Part shown: positions 24,791 through 36,919 of the stretch, one piece after another
Layout: each line of letters starts with the position of its first letter
Position numbering within the stretch: position 1 is the stretch's first letter
Origin: Monosporascus cannonballus
Taxonomy: Eukaryota; Ascomycota; Sordariomycetes; Xylariales
Assembly: GCA_004154925.1 (NCBI GenBank)
Contig: QJNS01000040.1
Location: 337,819-401,818, forward strand
Length of the DNA: 64,000 bases
Direction of reading: 5' to 3'
Translations under genes and position numbers: made by a program
Notes under the pieces: model-generated
What the model was told of the DNA's origin: nothing
Database searches by the model: none
Seen by the model: only the letters and a program-made list of their open reading frames with translations

Positions 24791-26094
24791 CCGGAAAGCA
24801 ACGCTGCTAGCTGAGGCAAGCCACGGAACACTCTGTAAAAATTGTTTCCTCTCGGGGCACTTCACTCACCTAATAAGCAATAAAGTTCAGTTTACTCACA
24901 TCACTCCTCTTAGGTGCCATAGATCAGGGTGGGCGACCCTGTATGTTAGACTGCGGCCGATGCGTCATGTAAGTAATGGCCAATATATGGCCCGTACGAC
25001 TTAGGTTTAATAATTAGTTAAAACCTTAGCCGTTATAGGTGGTACGTAAAGGGGTATTTAACTTAGTTAATATTGAAAACTGCTAAACGGGGCCCAAGCA
25101 AGTATTTGCCATATAGCTTGTATTAGATCCTTCGGCTCTCAAACGGCTAGGTGTGTTTTTTAGGTAAAAAGGACTATATAATATGCACATCCTTAACATA
25201 CTTCCGTGTCTTTTCTCACCGAGGACCCTTCTTATACTATATCGATAGTACTCCCATAGTTCCGCGTAAATTCCGTAAAGCCGTAAATCAATACTGGTGT
25301 TGTTAAACAGTTAGCACCTACTCGACACAGAAACCTCCACCATAACCCCTTGGCGCCCATGGTTACATAGACGGGCTCTAGAGAAATAACCGCCCTATAA
25401 AGTCCCAATTGCCAGAGTGGAGATGAGAACGTATATTTTCTTTAATGCCAAATGGAGGGCTGCCAGTTCCAAAGCAACACCGGTGGGGTGCATCGAGCTC
25501 TCCTTTCCTTAAGGCGAATCCCGTCCAAGTAATCTTGACAGATGCTTATTATATACACGCAAATAAGCAACGCGTTGTCTCTTATTCTCTATAAAAATAT
25601 CTGCTCCTGCTTATCGTTATTCGATGGGACGACACACTCCGCGTCAGATTTCAGGGGCTTGGCCCCCCCTTTCCATACGGAAGCTGTACATCATCGAAGA
25701 TGTGGCTTTTCTGGTGTTCTACGTCTTGCGGATAGAGTGACATTCCAGTCACATGGCCAGAGCTTGAGCTGCCGGTCAAACGCAGCGATTCGCGTGGCAA
25801 CGTCTCCCACGCAACGACCCTTACTCGATGAAGCTTCAACAGCAACCAAATCCCCTCGCCAATCCGGTTGCTATAGAGGACATCCAACTGAGGCCACATC
25901 TTTCTCTGCCTACCTACTTGATATTTTCCTCCCATCCAGTCCAACTTTCCTCTCCACTTCATCTTCTACAGAAACACACGTACCAAACAAACACACACCA
26001 AACACAACACTTACCCATACCACTCTTGTCTGCGTCTCTACAATCCTCGCGATATCAATTCTGCTCTACCTACATCCCGAGCTTCATCTTCACG
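24791..26094. other. Intergenic region; leader/promoter of the downstream small-protein gene at its right end
   Basis: No supported gene. The last ~180 bases (25915-26094) are CT/CA-rich (TTCCTCCCATCC, ACAAACACACACC), a composition typical of fungal 5' untranslated leaders. ORFs crossing this stretch in other frames are by-products of that composition. Confidence 0.4.
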
Positions 26095-26917
26095 ATGTTC
26101 TCTTTCCTGAAGCATCTCAGCATTCTGCTGATGGTCCTCCTGTTCGTGCAGGCGGCACCCTTCAGCCAAGGCACTCATCATAACAGCACCGACACCGAGC
26201 CTCTCTCTCGACGGGGTATCTCGGACACTTCGGCCATGCCTACCATCATGCAGACAATCCAACGAATGGATGTAATCTACACGACAGCCGTCTCCATCGA
26301 TTGTGAGTAGTTGAGACTCATTGCGAGACCCATTGCGTGCTGCGTTTTCCCGTCTTGTATCGTCTCTCTAGCTAACATCTCGCGTCATGTAGTTGCCACC
26401 ACGGACCTAGCGACTCCGACTACGATCAGTGCTACTACTCTGCTGAATGCGACTGCTACTGATGACACATAGACTGACGCGACCGACGACTGTCTCGGCC
26501 TCCATCGTCGATCTGAATCCACGCCTGTAATTTCCCACCCCGATTCCGTTTCGCTTCCATTACTAACATGTTTTCCTTTAGTGGCTCACTCATCGCGCCC
26601 CCTTTGGCCGCAAGGGAGGAAAAGGCTCTCACTCGGACTGTGCAAAACCCAGCAAGACTGCGCGCAAGCTCCCCACAGCAGTAATCGCAGGCATCGTTCT
26701 CGGCTCTGTCCTCGGCTTGTCTGCACTGGCTGTGATCACAACGCTTATCTACAAAATTCTAACCCGAGACGGACGAGGCGCCGAAGCTGAGGCTAAGCGA
26801 CTGGCGAGACAGGCTCGCTCCGAGCGAGTGGACCGGGCCCGCGCCGCGCTCCAGAACGTAGACTTCGTGCGCAAGGAGACGAAGGAGACACGAAACACCA
26901 AGAACGTTTCGGCCTGA
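26095..26917 (+). pseudogene. Small secreted/single-pass membrane protein gene with internal TAG
   Basis: Three exons, 26095-26302, 26393-26526 and 26582-26917, keep one frame through two GT-AG introns; the second has TACTAAC before its acceptor. They encode 225 codons plus stop: a signal peptide (MFSFLKHLSILLMVLLFVQA), a Ser/Thr-rich lumenal part, a segment with two Cys, a membrane helix in exon 3 (AVIAGIVLGSVLGLSALAVI) and a basic charged tail (AEAKRLARQARSERVDRAR). An in-frame TAG at 26470-26472 (codon 96) precedes the membrane helix. CAG to TAG would be a CpA-to-TpA change, the RIP type. As it stands the product is a 95-aa secreted peptide. No family recognised; topology suggests a cell-surface protein. 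It could be a short secreted protein by design, but the open frame on both sides of TAG and the matching splice phases argue for a recent nonsense change. Confidence 0.6.
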
Positions 26918-27631
26918 GTGGTTGATGAGGGACAGAATGGGGGAGGTTATCGGGAGTTCTCATCAGGCATCCTGGGCTTGACCCAATTCATTATTCCTTT
27001 GATACATGAATGTTAGGCGATGGCGCGCCGGCGACCGGTACTCTTTTTTTTTCCACTAAAACTAACGGTGGTTTTTTAATGAGGCCGGGAGGAATGGAGG
27101 TTAAAGTGTATGTATTAATATGATCACTCTCATTACACACGTCTCGCTTGAGCTGCATTGATATCCAGTGGTTCCTCGATGCTGCCTGTCTGCGTAAAGA
27201 GACGGATCTCTATAATTGGGGATTGGGCTTGGACCCGTGTTGTACCAACCCGCCTTCAGGGAGTTGTACAGTATCAAGTTATTGGGTTCTGCATACACAT
27301 GTGTTGACGAACAACCAAGTCTACCGCACAGCAATAAAAGTTGCGCAACTTGACTCAAATAAAGATCAAATGTTCGTAGTGCAATATAAGTGGTAACGGT
27401 ACGCCAAAGCCTAAACTACAATTTTACTCTTAGCTCCTAATGGCGATCTTTTTGTTTGCGACCGGTAACCCTCAACCTTCTGACAGGGGAATCGAGCTTT
27501 CAGGTATCGAAAGTCTGTTCGCACTGACCATAGTGACCTGGCGCCTGTCGCAGTGTCAAGCCAGTCAGGACAAGAGGAGCTGATTGTCAACCGTCGGGAA
27601 AACACATAGGTGGTAGGAGAAGGGCCGGGCG
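26918..27631. other. Intergenic, no supported gene
   Basis: Contains a T-run (27043-27053, CTCTTTTTTTTTTCC) after the small membrane-protein gene that could belong to its 3' end. Short ORFs on both strands are not family-like. A possible extra 3' exon of the minus-strand pseudogene to the right (about 27440-27555) cannot be confirmed. Confidence 0.3.
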
Positions 27632-28109
27632 TCAGCCTGCTCTCCTGGGGTAACTTACTTTATGACGCTCATAAGTCGTCCCAGGGGCCCAGCTTCGGCT
27701 TCCAGTAAAGACGCCGTACAGGGTTATCCTCCCCACATCTCTCTCCATCTTCTCTGCCTCCCCGCCGCTGCCACTGAAACCCAGAATCTCCTTCCTCAGC
27801 TCTTCGAAAGCTGGAGGGGTCTTCTCGGGAAGATCCGCGTCGAGAAATATCCCGCGATGCGCAAAGGCATGCACCTAGCAGTTGCCCACATACGCCACGG
27901 TAGATACGCTATACGCTCCATGCTGGGGATTAAAAACGCGCCTCTCAGTTGACGGCGCCCGTCTTTGCGCGTAGTAGTGCGGAGATCTGTTCGTCTTCCC
28001 CTTTAAAAGGTAGAACACTATCAGTCTCTTGGGGATTTTTGGCAAGCAGGAAGGCGTCTACGACGGAGACGGGCACTTTGAAGCCACGGAGTATAGTAGT
28101 TGTAGACAT
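27632..28109 (-). pseudogene. Conserved fungal hypothetical protein family member, frameshifted
   Basis: Starts MSTTTILRGFKVPVSVVDAF at 28109, the start seen in a widespread Pezizomycotina protein family of unknown function. This continues to ALLRAKTGA. A one-base shift near 27950 leads to VFNPQHGAYSVSTVAYVGNC, then a TAG where that family has Trp or another residue, then DADLPEKTPPAFEELRKEIL, the family's acidic PPxFEELRKEIL block, and LYGVFTG. The order and spacing fit a ~170-aa protein broken by one frameshift and one stop. A GTAAGT at about 27656 may begin an intron. Recalled family similarity, not searched. Confidence 0.55.
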
Positions 28110-28278
28110 TCTTGCTTGATAGTGTCTCCCCGACTGCCAGAAGAGCACAGCCATAAACTGGAGCGGTTACAGCATTAGCCAATATGAAAAGGGGGCCACA
28201 TGCTTTCGTTGTTTGATCAATTCGATTGGTCGTTAGTGTCTGCTCTTGAGCAGATATCGCAAATGCACTTGCCAGTTA

Positions 28279-28322
28279 AGTCAGACACCCAGGTCACGCG
28301 CCACCCCCCCTCACGCTCCACC
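28279..28322 (+). repeat. Left terminal inverted repeat of the Fot/Pogo-like element
   Basis: Starts AGTCAGACACCCAGGTCACG directly after TA and ends CACGCTCCACC. It differs from the right repeat only by one C in a C-run and one C/T change. Confidence 0.92.
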
Positions 28323-28903
28323 CCCAATTTGAGGCTATCGCCAAACTATCTATAAACTTCAAAAATTAATAACTCAACAACCAATTAAGCAACCCATATC
28401 GGGTTTTAACGAAATCGCATTATTATACAATCAGGATTATCAGTATAATATTCGCTTTCTTCTTTTTCTTCGTCTTGGGTTTCGTTTTGCGGAGTGATAG
28501 CGGAGGGTCCTTGCGCGTTACCTTTTAGCCCGGCCTTTATTTGCCTAACGTTCTTTAGCCGTACGAATTCTTGATTGGGGTTAGCTTCCACCTTCCTTAG
28601 TTTTTTCGAACGTACCTTTTTAAGGGCTGAAGTTAATTGGCTATTGTGATTTTCGAAAGCGGTTAATTCGCTATTAAATACGTCAAGTGCTTTACGCATT
28701 TTGCGGAATAGCAACCGAACGGTAGGTTTCCCGAAGGCTGGGTCGACCTTAATTAAGGTTATTTTCAGGTTTTTTAGGTTTTTTAAAGATTTAGGTGTAT
28801 TAAGACTTATTGGAGCGATTGGCTCGAGAAAATCGGGATGTTATAGGATAATAGGTAACTTAATAGCCGGTCTATTTTCCGGCCCTTCGCTTTTCTTTAT
28901 ATA

Positions 28904-29336
28904 TGTGACGGCTAGGCGGTTTAACCAACTATTAAACCTTAAGTCGACGGGTTTATGTTGGCAGGAATATCGTGGGAATCTGAGCAATAAATACAATAAT
29001 TATATTACGTTTTTTAATACCGGAAATGCCTTATTATAAACGATTAATATTAATAAATGTTATAAATTAAAATTATCTAAATTATGGAACTAATAAATGT
29101 ATATATCCTTTTTTTTAAACTGGATTACCACCAGTAAATTGGTAATCCGGCTTATTGGTTTATTACCAGTAAGTTGGTGATCCGGCTTACTGGCTTACTA
29201 TTAATAAGTTAATAATCCGGCTTACTAACTTACCATCCGTAAGTTGGTAATTTGTTACGTAACCTAATCCACATAATTTTCTTGGCCTTTTCCGTTACGA
29301 CTGTTCCTGGAGGCCGTAATTTGTTAGGTTATAATA
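28904..29336 (-). repeat. Left (3') LTR of element D
   Basis: 433 bp, TGTGACGG... to ...ATAATA (ancestral ...TAACA). Contains four imperfect ~35-bp tandem units with CCAGTAAG...CTTACTGG symmetry (29120-29245), followed by GTTACGTAAC at 29254-29263. Confidence 0.9.
29100..29263 (-). promoter_or_regulatory. Putative U3 promoter block of the D-type LTR
   Basis: Read in element (minus) direction: GTTACGTAAC (29254-29263), then the CTTACTGG/CCAGTAAG tandem array (29120-29245), then GGATATATAC (29099-29108) as a TATA-like box, then the R/U5 side shared with the other elements. In the less mutated right LTR the first motif is GTTACGTGAC (35519-35528), so the palindrome in this copy probably arose by a TG-to-TA change. 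Binding by a bZIP- or bHLH-type factor is only inferred. Confidence 0.4.
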
Positions 29337-32300
29337 CAATCTACTTTTTCCCAAAATCTTATCCTTAAGATTTCTTTTTTCCTAATAAGTTTTTTTCACA
29401 TACTTTTAATATGTCTTCCGGTATATCCAAATGTCGTTTTCGCAAATCCGAATAACGGCTTGCCTTAGTTAATTTAATTAAATTCAAAGGTTTTAACGCG
29501 ATATCTTATTTTTTCTGTTTTGTTTAGTAGTTTAATTGCTAAATAATAAATAGGGTTTTTCGTTATAAGGAATATGTCCGTCGAGATCGTTCGTATAACG
29601 GGACAAAAGTCCTTATTTCTATAATTAATCGATATATCGCAAAATCGAAAAAATTAAAAAAAAAAGCTAACGGCCGAAAAATTTTTATCCGAAACTTTTA
29701 TGCGTTTTTTTCGTATATATCGTTAACGTTAGTACCACCAATCTTAGGGTACGAAACTTATCAATCGTATCCTTTAATCCTTGGATAATCTTAACAATTT
29801 TATGCAATTAAAATTGGAATCCGTAATCGAGATTTAAGCCTTAAAAAAGGTAAACGTTATTAATTAAAATGCGGTAAACCAAGGGCTTCCTTTTGTAAAT
29901 CTCGTAAACTAGGATATTATTATTTCGGGTGGTTCTGCCGTTATTAATAAAAATTTTTTAATAAGCATTAAGCGTTAATAAAATTTTTAACAAGTTTTTA
30001 GGTATTTTCGGAATTTGGGTATTTTTTTTATTTAATTAGGTATTAAATAAATTTATTTTATTTCCGTATATCGAGGATTTTTTTATCTTATATATTTATT
30101 CGTTTTTTACCTTTACGTTATTTTGTATTATATATACTTTAATTATATCCGCTGTTAATTCGAATAAAAAATATAAAAAATTGGATAAAATTTAACTTTT
30201 GGTAAAAATTCCAATTAATAATTATTTTTTAAGATTTTCTTAATAATTTTATATGGACCGATATACTTAAAATCGAATTTTTTATTGGGTTACTTTATTT
30301 AAATATTTTTTGTAATAAAGAAAATTATTTTTCTTTTTTCGAAAATTAATTTTTTTAGCCTTTTTAATTATAATATTTGCTTATTTGATTTCGTACAAAT
30401 TCTAATTTTATCTTTATTTTTTGATATAGCTATCGTAATTATTATAACGTAAGGATTGTTTTAACATTAATTAAACCGTTATTACATATTTTTTTGTAAA
30501 TTTTTGAATAAAACCAAAATTTACGTTCGTAAGTATTATTTTAATACTTTTATAATAACTGGTATTATAAGCCAGTTATACGATTAATAATTTGTTAACC
30601 CAGTTATTTTGTTTATAATTAATATAATATCGTAAGTAAATTTTTAAAATTTAATTTGTTCGTTTTATTTATTTAATTATTTAAGGTTTAAATACGTTAA
30701 ATAATTTATAATTTAGGCCGATTTATATTATTAGGCCTTATTAAAACTTAAATACAAATATTAATTCTTTATTTAATATAATTTCCATTAATAATCCGTA
30801 TATATTAAAAATATGTTTAAAGAAAATGTATGCCAGTTGTTCGGCGTTTATATCCTTATAATATGGTAAAAAATAAGAAAATTTTGTAAATCGATCGATA
30901 ATTACGAAAATGCTATCGTAATGTATTTTTGTAATTGGATTTTCTGATATAGGGAATTTAGTAATAAAGTCGAATGTAACTAAATATTATGGTTATTTTG
31001 CGATTAACAAAGGCTATAATTTTCTGTATGGCTTGTATCGTCGAGTTTTTACTTTGGCGCAAATATCGTATTGTCGTATAATTTTTTAAATTGTTAATTT
31101 TATTTTAGGAAAGGAATATATATGTCGAAGTTTTTCTAAGGTTTTATGGATCCCTAAATATTTATATAACTAATGTTCGTATATTTTTTGTATTAAATTT
31201 TTCTGGTATTTTTTGATATTTATATTTTATTTATTTTTTGGTTTTCTGGGAAATTATCGTTATATTATTAGATTTTCTGGTATATGTTGCTAGGTACTGC
31301 CCGAATCGTCGTAATCTGTCGTAAACGTAGATATCTTTTTATGGTAATATTAAAAATTGTATAATTAATTTTAATTTCTTTTCGAAGTTTGGTCGCCTAT
31401 TTAGAACATTTATTCTGTTATTTTTTGACTTTTTTTTATGGATAATAACGAAATCGAAATTTGCCAATTTTTTTACGTAATAAAATTATCGTTTTGTAAA
31501 TTTCTTAATCGTAATAAATCGGGTAAGATTTTGATAATCCGTATAAACCTTAACTTGGTACAAACTTCCCTTTAAGAAATACCTAAATTCCCGAAATGCT
31601 ATAATAATGGCTATAAATTCTTTATTTGGAATACCGTAATTAAGTTCGGCTTTTTTTAATTTATACGAAAAGAATATAATAAGATGCAGTTTGCCTTAAT
31701 TATTTTGCTATTCGATTACGGCATCTAACGCATAATCCGAAATATTGGTTTTTAGTTTAATAAGGCGGTTTAAATCGTATATAATTAATATTAATTCGTT
31801 GGTAATCGTATTCTTAATATCCTGAAATGTTCTTTCCGTATTTGGCGTTTATTTAAATTTCTTTTTTATAAAATTCGTTAGGAATATAATTATTTTGCTA
31901 AAGTTTCGAATAAATTTTGTGTAGTAATTAGCGAATTTAAGGAATATTTATATTTCTTTAATTATCGTTAGCATTTGTTATTTTATAACTGTAATAATTT
32001 TTTTAAAGTTTATTTTGATATATCTTAAGGTAATAATATGTTTTAAATATTCCATTTTTTATATATGAAATTAATTCTTTTTTGCGTTAATAAATAACCT
32101 TACGTTTTGTAAAACTTAAAGAACTTTATAAACGTATCTTACGTATGCTTTTTTTGTTTCCAAAAAATAAAAATATCATTAAGATAATAAACAATAAAAA
32201 TATCAAGATATTTTTGTAATATATAATTAATTATTCGCTAAAAGGTTATTAGTACGTTCGTAAGTCCCATTAGTATAATCAAATACTTAAATAATCCGTA

Positions 32301-35165
32301 TTTCGTTTTAAAAGTTATTTTTTATTTGTATTTTTTTTTGATTTTAATAAGGTTATATTTATTTTTAAAATCGAATATTATAAATTATTTAATTCCATAA
32401 AATTAATCTTTTATTTCCGTAATCAGAAATAATAGTGTTCGATTTTTAACTATAATATCGTTTAATTGTCGATAATTAACTATAAATCGCAGTTTCCCGT
32501 TTTTTTTGGGTACGAAAAATATCGAGTATTCTGCCGGTAACTTTAAAAATTGAATTTATCTTTTCTATAGCCGATTTTCCAAATATTTTTTGAAAATACG
32601 TAATTCGTTTTTATTAAAATTGTAAATAAGGTAAAACTTTGTCGAAAATCCTTCCTTAAGGATTATTTCATAATCCTATTTGCTATATTCTAATAATTTC
32701 GTATCGAGCTTTTTCCTAAAAAGCTGTTTATATTTATAATATTATAAAAACATATTAATTAGATCTTTTAACTCCTTAAGCTGTTATTCTTATTTTAGAT
32801 CGTTATTTAATTACTTTAATTTCGTTCTGATAATAATAACGATACGTCGTATTTTTCTTTAATGCCCGTTTTTTTTCTTATATTTTATTCCTTTAGGTAA
32901 TAAGGTATCTGTCGTATCTTTATGCCTGTATTCGTTATTATCATTAATCAAATATTAAGATCTTAATTTCTTTTCTTTTTATTTATTAATAAAAAGTAAG
33001 ATAAATTTTACCTGGCTAGTTCCGCCATTAATTAAAACTTTGTACTGGCGTATTTATGGTAATCTTAAAATTATATTATAATTCCTAAATAAAACGATAT
33101 CGAAATTAACCGTCTGGTATTATCCTTTAATAAAATTTCGAAATAATTAATTTCGCGTATAATTTTTCCGTTATCGTAAGCAAATTCCTAACTTTCGGTA
33201 TTTATCGTTATGTAAGGTTTTAATTTATATCTTTATAGTAATTTAAGCTTATTAACCATATTTAATATAATATAATTTCCGTTTAAAGTTCCGTAATTTA
33301 TTATTATGATATATTAATACGTTTCGATTCGTATATCCAAAATAATAAAGTTATTAATATTTTTTATCGTCGCGTTTAAAGCCTTTTTTGGGAGTTTCTC
33401 TTAACTTTTTTAGGTTTTGTTATTTTGTAACTTTTTTACAGGTAACCTTTTTCTTTTAACTTTTATTCGAATTTATTAAATTTTACTTATATCTTTTTAT
33501 TAAACGCGTTAAGTTATTATATCTGTCGTTATTATCGGCGTACTGTTCCTTTAAGCCGTATTAATTATTTTTAGTTTTTTTGTAATTCCTTTTTTTATCG
33601 AATAAATTATTTTTTTATGTTTGCAACTATATTCTATTATGCGTTATTTTGGCTGTCGTTTTAAAAATCTTTTATAAATTAACATATTTTTTCCTTAACA
33701 GCTTTTTTTTCGTAAGGATTTGTAATAAATACTAATTAAAAATGGAAATCCGTAATAGCTTTTTGACAATGCTTTTTAACCGTACGCTAAATTAACTTTT
33801 TTTCCGTTTGGTAATTACATTATTTATAATAACAAAAAGGGTTTTCCTGCGGGCATTACTTTTTTTTAGGCTAATTCTTTATTTCGGCCAACTGCTGGAC
33901 ATTTCCTAGGGTTATGATTCGAAATTATTGATATTATTGCTTATTATTTTTGTTATATCCGGTACGATTTAAAAAGTCGAATCCCTTATAATATATTCGG
34001 ATAATTCGTACGTAAATATGTTGTTTTTATTTTTCGTAATCGGGATATTTTCGTTGTCGATAATATATGGCATATATTTTGCCGTATTAATTAGGGGTTC
34101 CGGGACAAAGTTTTTTTATTTAATCCCGGTATTCGTATAATTATCCTTATAACGCCTTTTATTATGTTCGCGATATTTGTCGAGCTAGTTTTCTGGTTTT
34201 TCGTATCCTTTGTCGGATTTTTTGTCGTAATGGTCCTTATTGGACCTTTTGCTAAAGGCCTGATGCGTATTTGGCTTGGATTATATTAATAGCTTTGCTG
34301 TCGTTTTTTTGGTCGTTCCTGGATTATTTTTCTGATATAGGGGTTTAGTTATTTTATTATAACTTCTTAGGTTTTTTATATTTATAAACCTTATGTCCTA
34401 TTTTGCCATAATTAAAGCATTTAATCTGGCTTTAATTTTATCTATGGATAATACCGAATTCTATAAGTTCTGGCGCCGTTCCGTAAGAAATAGGGGGTAC
34501 GTTTTTTTTTCCCTTAGTTAAACTTGTTATATCCCGAACGTAAAGCATATTATCTTTTTTTTCCTTATCGTTTTTCAAACTGTCGATTATTAATTTTGAT
34601 TGCCTTTGTAATATACCGATTTAAGGTAATTAATCGTTTAATCCGAATAATCTTATTTTTCATATTATCTTTTAATTTTTTTTAAAATATATTAATAAGG
34701 GCGTTAATTTCGTCGTCTTTTTATCTTACCTTAACCGCGAAATTTTTAAAGGTTACGGCATATTTAGATATAAGTTCTTTTTGTTGGAATTATAAAAATT
34801 ATTAAGCCGTTAATTGTTTTTTATCCAGATTGCCGAAATTATTGCGCATTTCTTATTAGGTATGCTTTTATTATTAAGATTATATCCACTGGATTACTAA
34901 GATCTAAGAAGCAAAAATAAATTCGTACCTGAATTAAGAAAATCTAAGGGTTACCTTTTTTATTGTAGAGTTCTGGCTTTTTTGGCTTTATACGGGCGAA
35001 AAAGGGTTGGGCAAACATAACCTTAAGTTGTCGAACTTCTTTTTCCAACTCTCGAATTCGAGCCTAAAATTATTAAGTAAAGGTTTCCTAAATACTGGTT
35101 AACATCTTAATAATATTAAATATTGCTTAAAGTTTAATAGTATTATTAAATAAGAACTTGTAACG

Positions 35166-35601
35166 TATAACGGTTAAACAATTTAACTAATTATTAAACC
35201 TTAAGTCGACGGGTTTATATTAACAGGAATATCGTAAAAATCTAAATAATAAATATAGTAATCGTATTATATCTTTTAATACCGGAAATATTTTATTATA
35301 AATAATTACTATTAATAAATATTATAAGTTAAAGTTATTTAAATTATGGAATTAATAAACGTATATATATATATATTTTTTTAGCTGGATTATTATTAAT
35401 AAATTGATAATCCGGCTTATTGGCTTATTACCAGTAAGTTAGTAATCCGGCTTATTGGCTTACTACCAGTGAGTTGGTGATCCGGCTCACTGGTTCACTA
35501 TCCGTAAGTTGGTGATCCGTTACGTGACCTGATCTATATAATTTTCTTGGCCTTCTTTGTTGCGACCGTTCCTGGAGGCCGTGGCTTGTCAGGTTGTAAC
35601 A
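35166..35601 (-). repeat. Right (5') LTR of element D
   Basis: 436 bp, TATAACGG... to ...TTGTAACA. Its last ~150 bp keep many TG and CA dinucleotides that are TA in the left LTR. Confidence 0.9.
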
Positions 35602-36874
35602 ATATGTGAGTTTTTTAAAGCTCTGTTCCGATTAACAGGCTATATATCCGAAGCCCTAAAACCTGTTTTAATGTATTGTAAGACCTTCATAACCTTATTC
35701 CAAGCTTTGGCGAGCGCCTATAAGAAATCCGTTTTGTCTGTTACCTCCAAAGCCTTCCCGTAATAGCATTCCCGGAACCAATAACGGTACCTGCGTTTCA
35801 GGACGGAAAAGACACCCATATTAAGCGGTTATTATACGTACGATAAATATAAGGGCAAAAAAACGATATAAATCCTGTTAATTAAGCAGGTCCATATAAA
35901 TTCTTTAATGGTATAGCTGTTATAACCGTTTATGATAAAGAGCCTTTATTCCTAGGGGTTAACAGATTTGGTATAAGGAATAAATACTTTTCGTAATTAC
36001 TTTAACCCAATATCGGTATTAATCCAGCCATTTGAAAACGTCGTAAAGTACCAGTTTTTATATAGTTAATTTTCCGTATCGGGAAACCATTATTATTATA
36101 CATTAACGCCGCTAAATATGATTAACGGAGGAAAAGTTCGCCCGTTTACGCTAATATAAATTATAACCGATATTTATGTACGCTTAAAGGTATCCTTTAA
36201 AAAGACGAACTTTTTAAAGGCTTTACCGAAGACGAAAAAGTTTTCTCCTATACTTTCCATTACCCCGAACTTATTGGCGTTATATCTGTTACGGGAATAT
36301 ATCCTCCGTATTTCTCGTAAAAATAGGCGGTCGAATAATACGTTATAAATGGCTTCCGTAACCCCGTTTAAGCGTTAATAATTAATGGCCCGATTTTTGA
36401 AAGTTTTAATTTCGCGATAACGTTAAAGGAATTATGTTACCTATTTCCTTCTTAGGCGTTCCGTACTGCCGGACTTAAGAAAAAAACGTTACGCGTACGT
36501 ACGGAATCGAGCATGCGGAAAAGCGTACCCAAGCTGGCCTTGGATTACGATCCATTTAGCTAATTTGTCTTTAAGGACCTTGGATACCTTCAGGAGATTT
36601 TCGTTATATTCCTCCCGGGTTTGTATACCCTGGATTTTGCGGGTAAAATAAGTGCGTTCGACCTGGTGTAACTTAAAGGCCGCCCGAATGGACCTCCCAT
36701 TTGCGACCTCGTTAATCGCCTTCGCAGCACGCAATTAAGCGGCAAGTCCCATATCGTTAGAATCGCCTAATTCTGGAGATCAAAAAAGTATGTTTTGTTT
36801 TCCAAGGAAACGTTGTTTAACGGAGATATATATAGCTGAAGTTAGGGTCAGTGCGTTGGGTGTCTCGAAAATTC

Positions 36875-36917
36875 GGTGGAGCGTAAGGGGGGTGGCGCGT
36901 GACCTGGGTGTCTGACT
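36875..36917 (-). repeat. Right terminal inverted repeat of the Fot/Pogo-like element
   Basis: Inverse of the left repeat, ending GACCTGGGTGTCTGACT before TA at 36918-36919. Confidence 0.92.
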
Positions 36918-36919
36918 TA

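Larger units (their letters stand above)
28904..35601 (-). mobile_element. Complete Ty3/gypsy LTR retrotransposon D, RIP-degraded, nested in the Fot element
   Basis: 6698 bp with LTRs at 28904-29336 and 35166-35601. Target duplication is ATATG on the right (35602-35606) and ATATA on the left (28899-28903), the difference being a RIP-type G-to-A. Minus-strand order is typical of gypsy: a CCHC zinc knuckle of gag at about 34385-34425 (one Cys now Tyr), protease region near 33 kb, RT with FVPKKNGKLRF near 32500, a degraded catalytic box YLND near 32175, and an integrase core at 30880-31000 with FDFITKFPISE and IIDRFTKFSYFLP. A purine-rich tract adjoins the left (3') LTR. Internal stops everywhere; inactive. 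Confidence 0.93.
28406..36734 (-). pseudogene. Fot/Pogo transposase gene, split by a 6.7-kb insertion
   Basis: The N-terminal part (36734-35607) begins with a Psq/HTH-like segment (SIRAAFKLHQVERTYFTRKI) and TREEYNENL, then WIVIQGQLGYAFPHARF. Near the insertion it reads KTGFRASDI, TAG, PVNRNRALKNS, the family's GFRATGLWPVN block with Trp turned into TAG. Across the gypsy element the same frame resumes (28903 downward): a TAA where CAA is likely, then AFGKPTVRLLFRKMRKALD, a coiled-coil segment and an acidic tail, ending at 28406. The central DDE catalytic region lies within the AT-shifted 35.7-36.5 kb part and is not readable residue by residue. The enzyme would have cut and pasted the element; it is dead. 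Confidence 0.85.
28279..36917 (-). mobile_element. Fot/Pogo-like DNA transposon interrupted by a gypsy LTR element
   Basis: Bounded by near-perfect ~44-bp terminal inverted repeats beginning AGTCAGACACCCAGGTCACG, flanked by TA at 28277-28278 and 36918-36919. The start resembles the AGTCAAGCACCC ends known from Fot1. Subtracting the nested gypsy element and its 5-bp duplication (6703 bp) leaves 1936 bp, the normal Fot1 size. The transposase is on the minus strand. RIP-type damage is present but lighter than in the gypsy copies, especially at 35607-36740. Order of events: Fot insertion at TA, then gypsy insertion into its transposase gene, then mutation. Confidence 0.92.

Noticed and set aside
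25542..26183. 213-aa plus-strand ORF
   Set aside because: It overlaps the pyrimidine/CA-rich leader and the signal-peptide exon of the 26095 gene in another frame; no domain and biased composition.
29120..29245. Regularly spaced repeats suggesting a CRISPR-like array
   Set aside because: They are imperfect tandem units inside an LTR, without unique spacers, in a eukaryotic genome.
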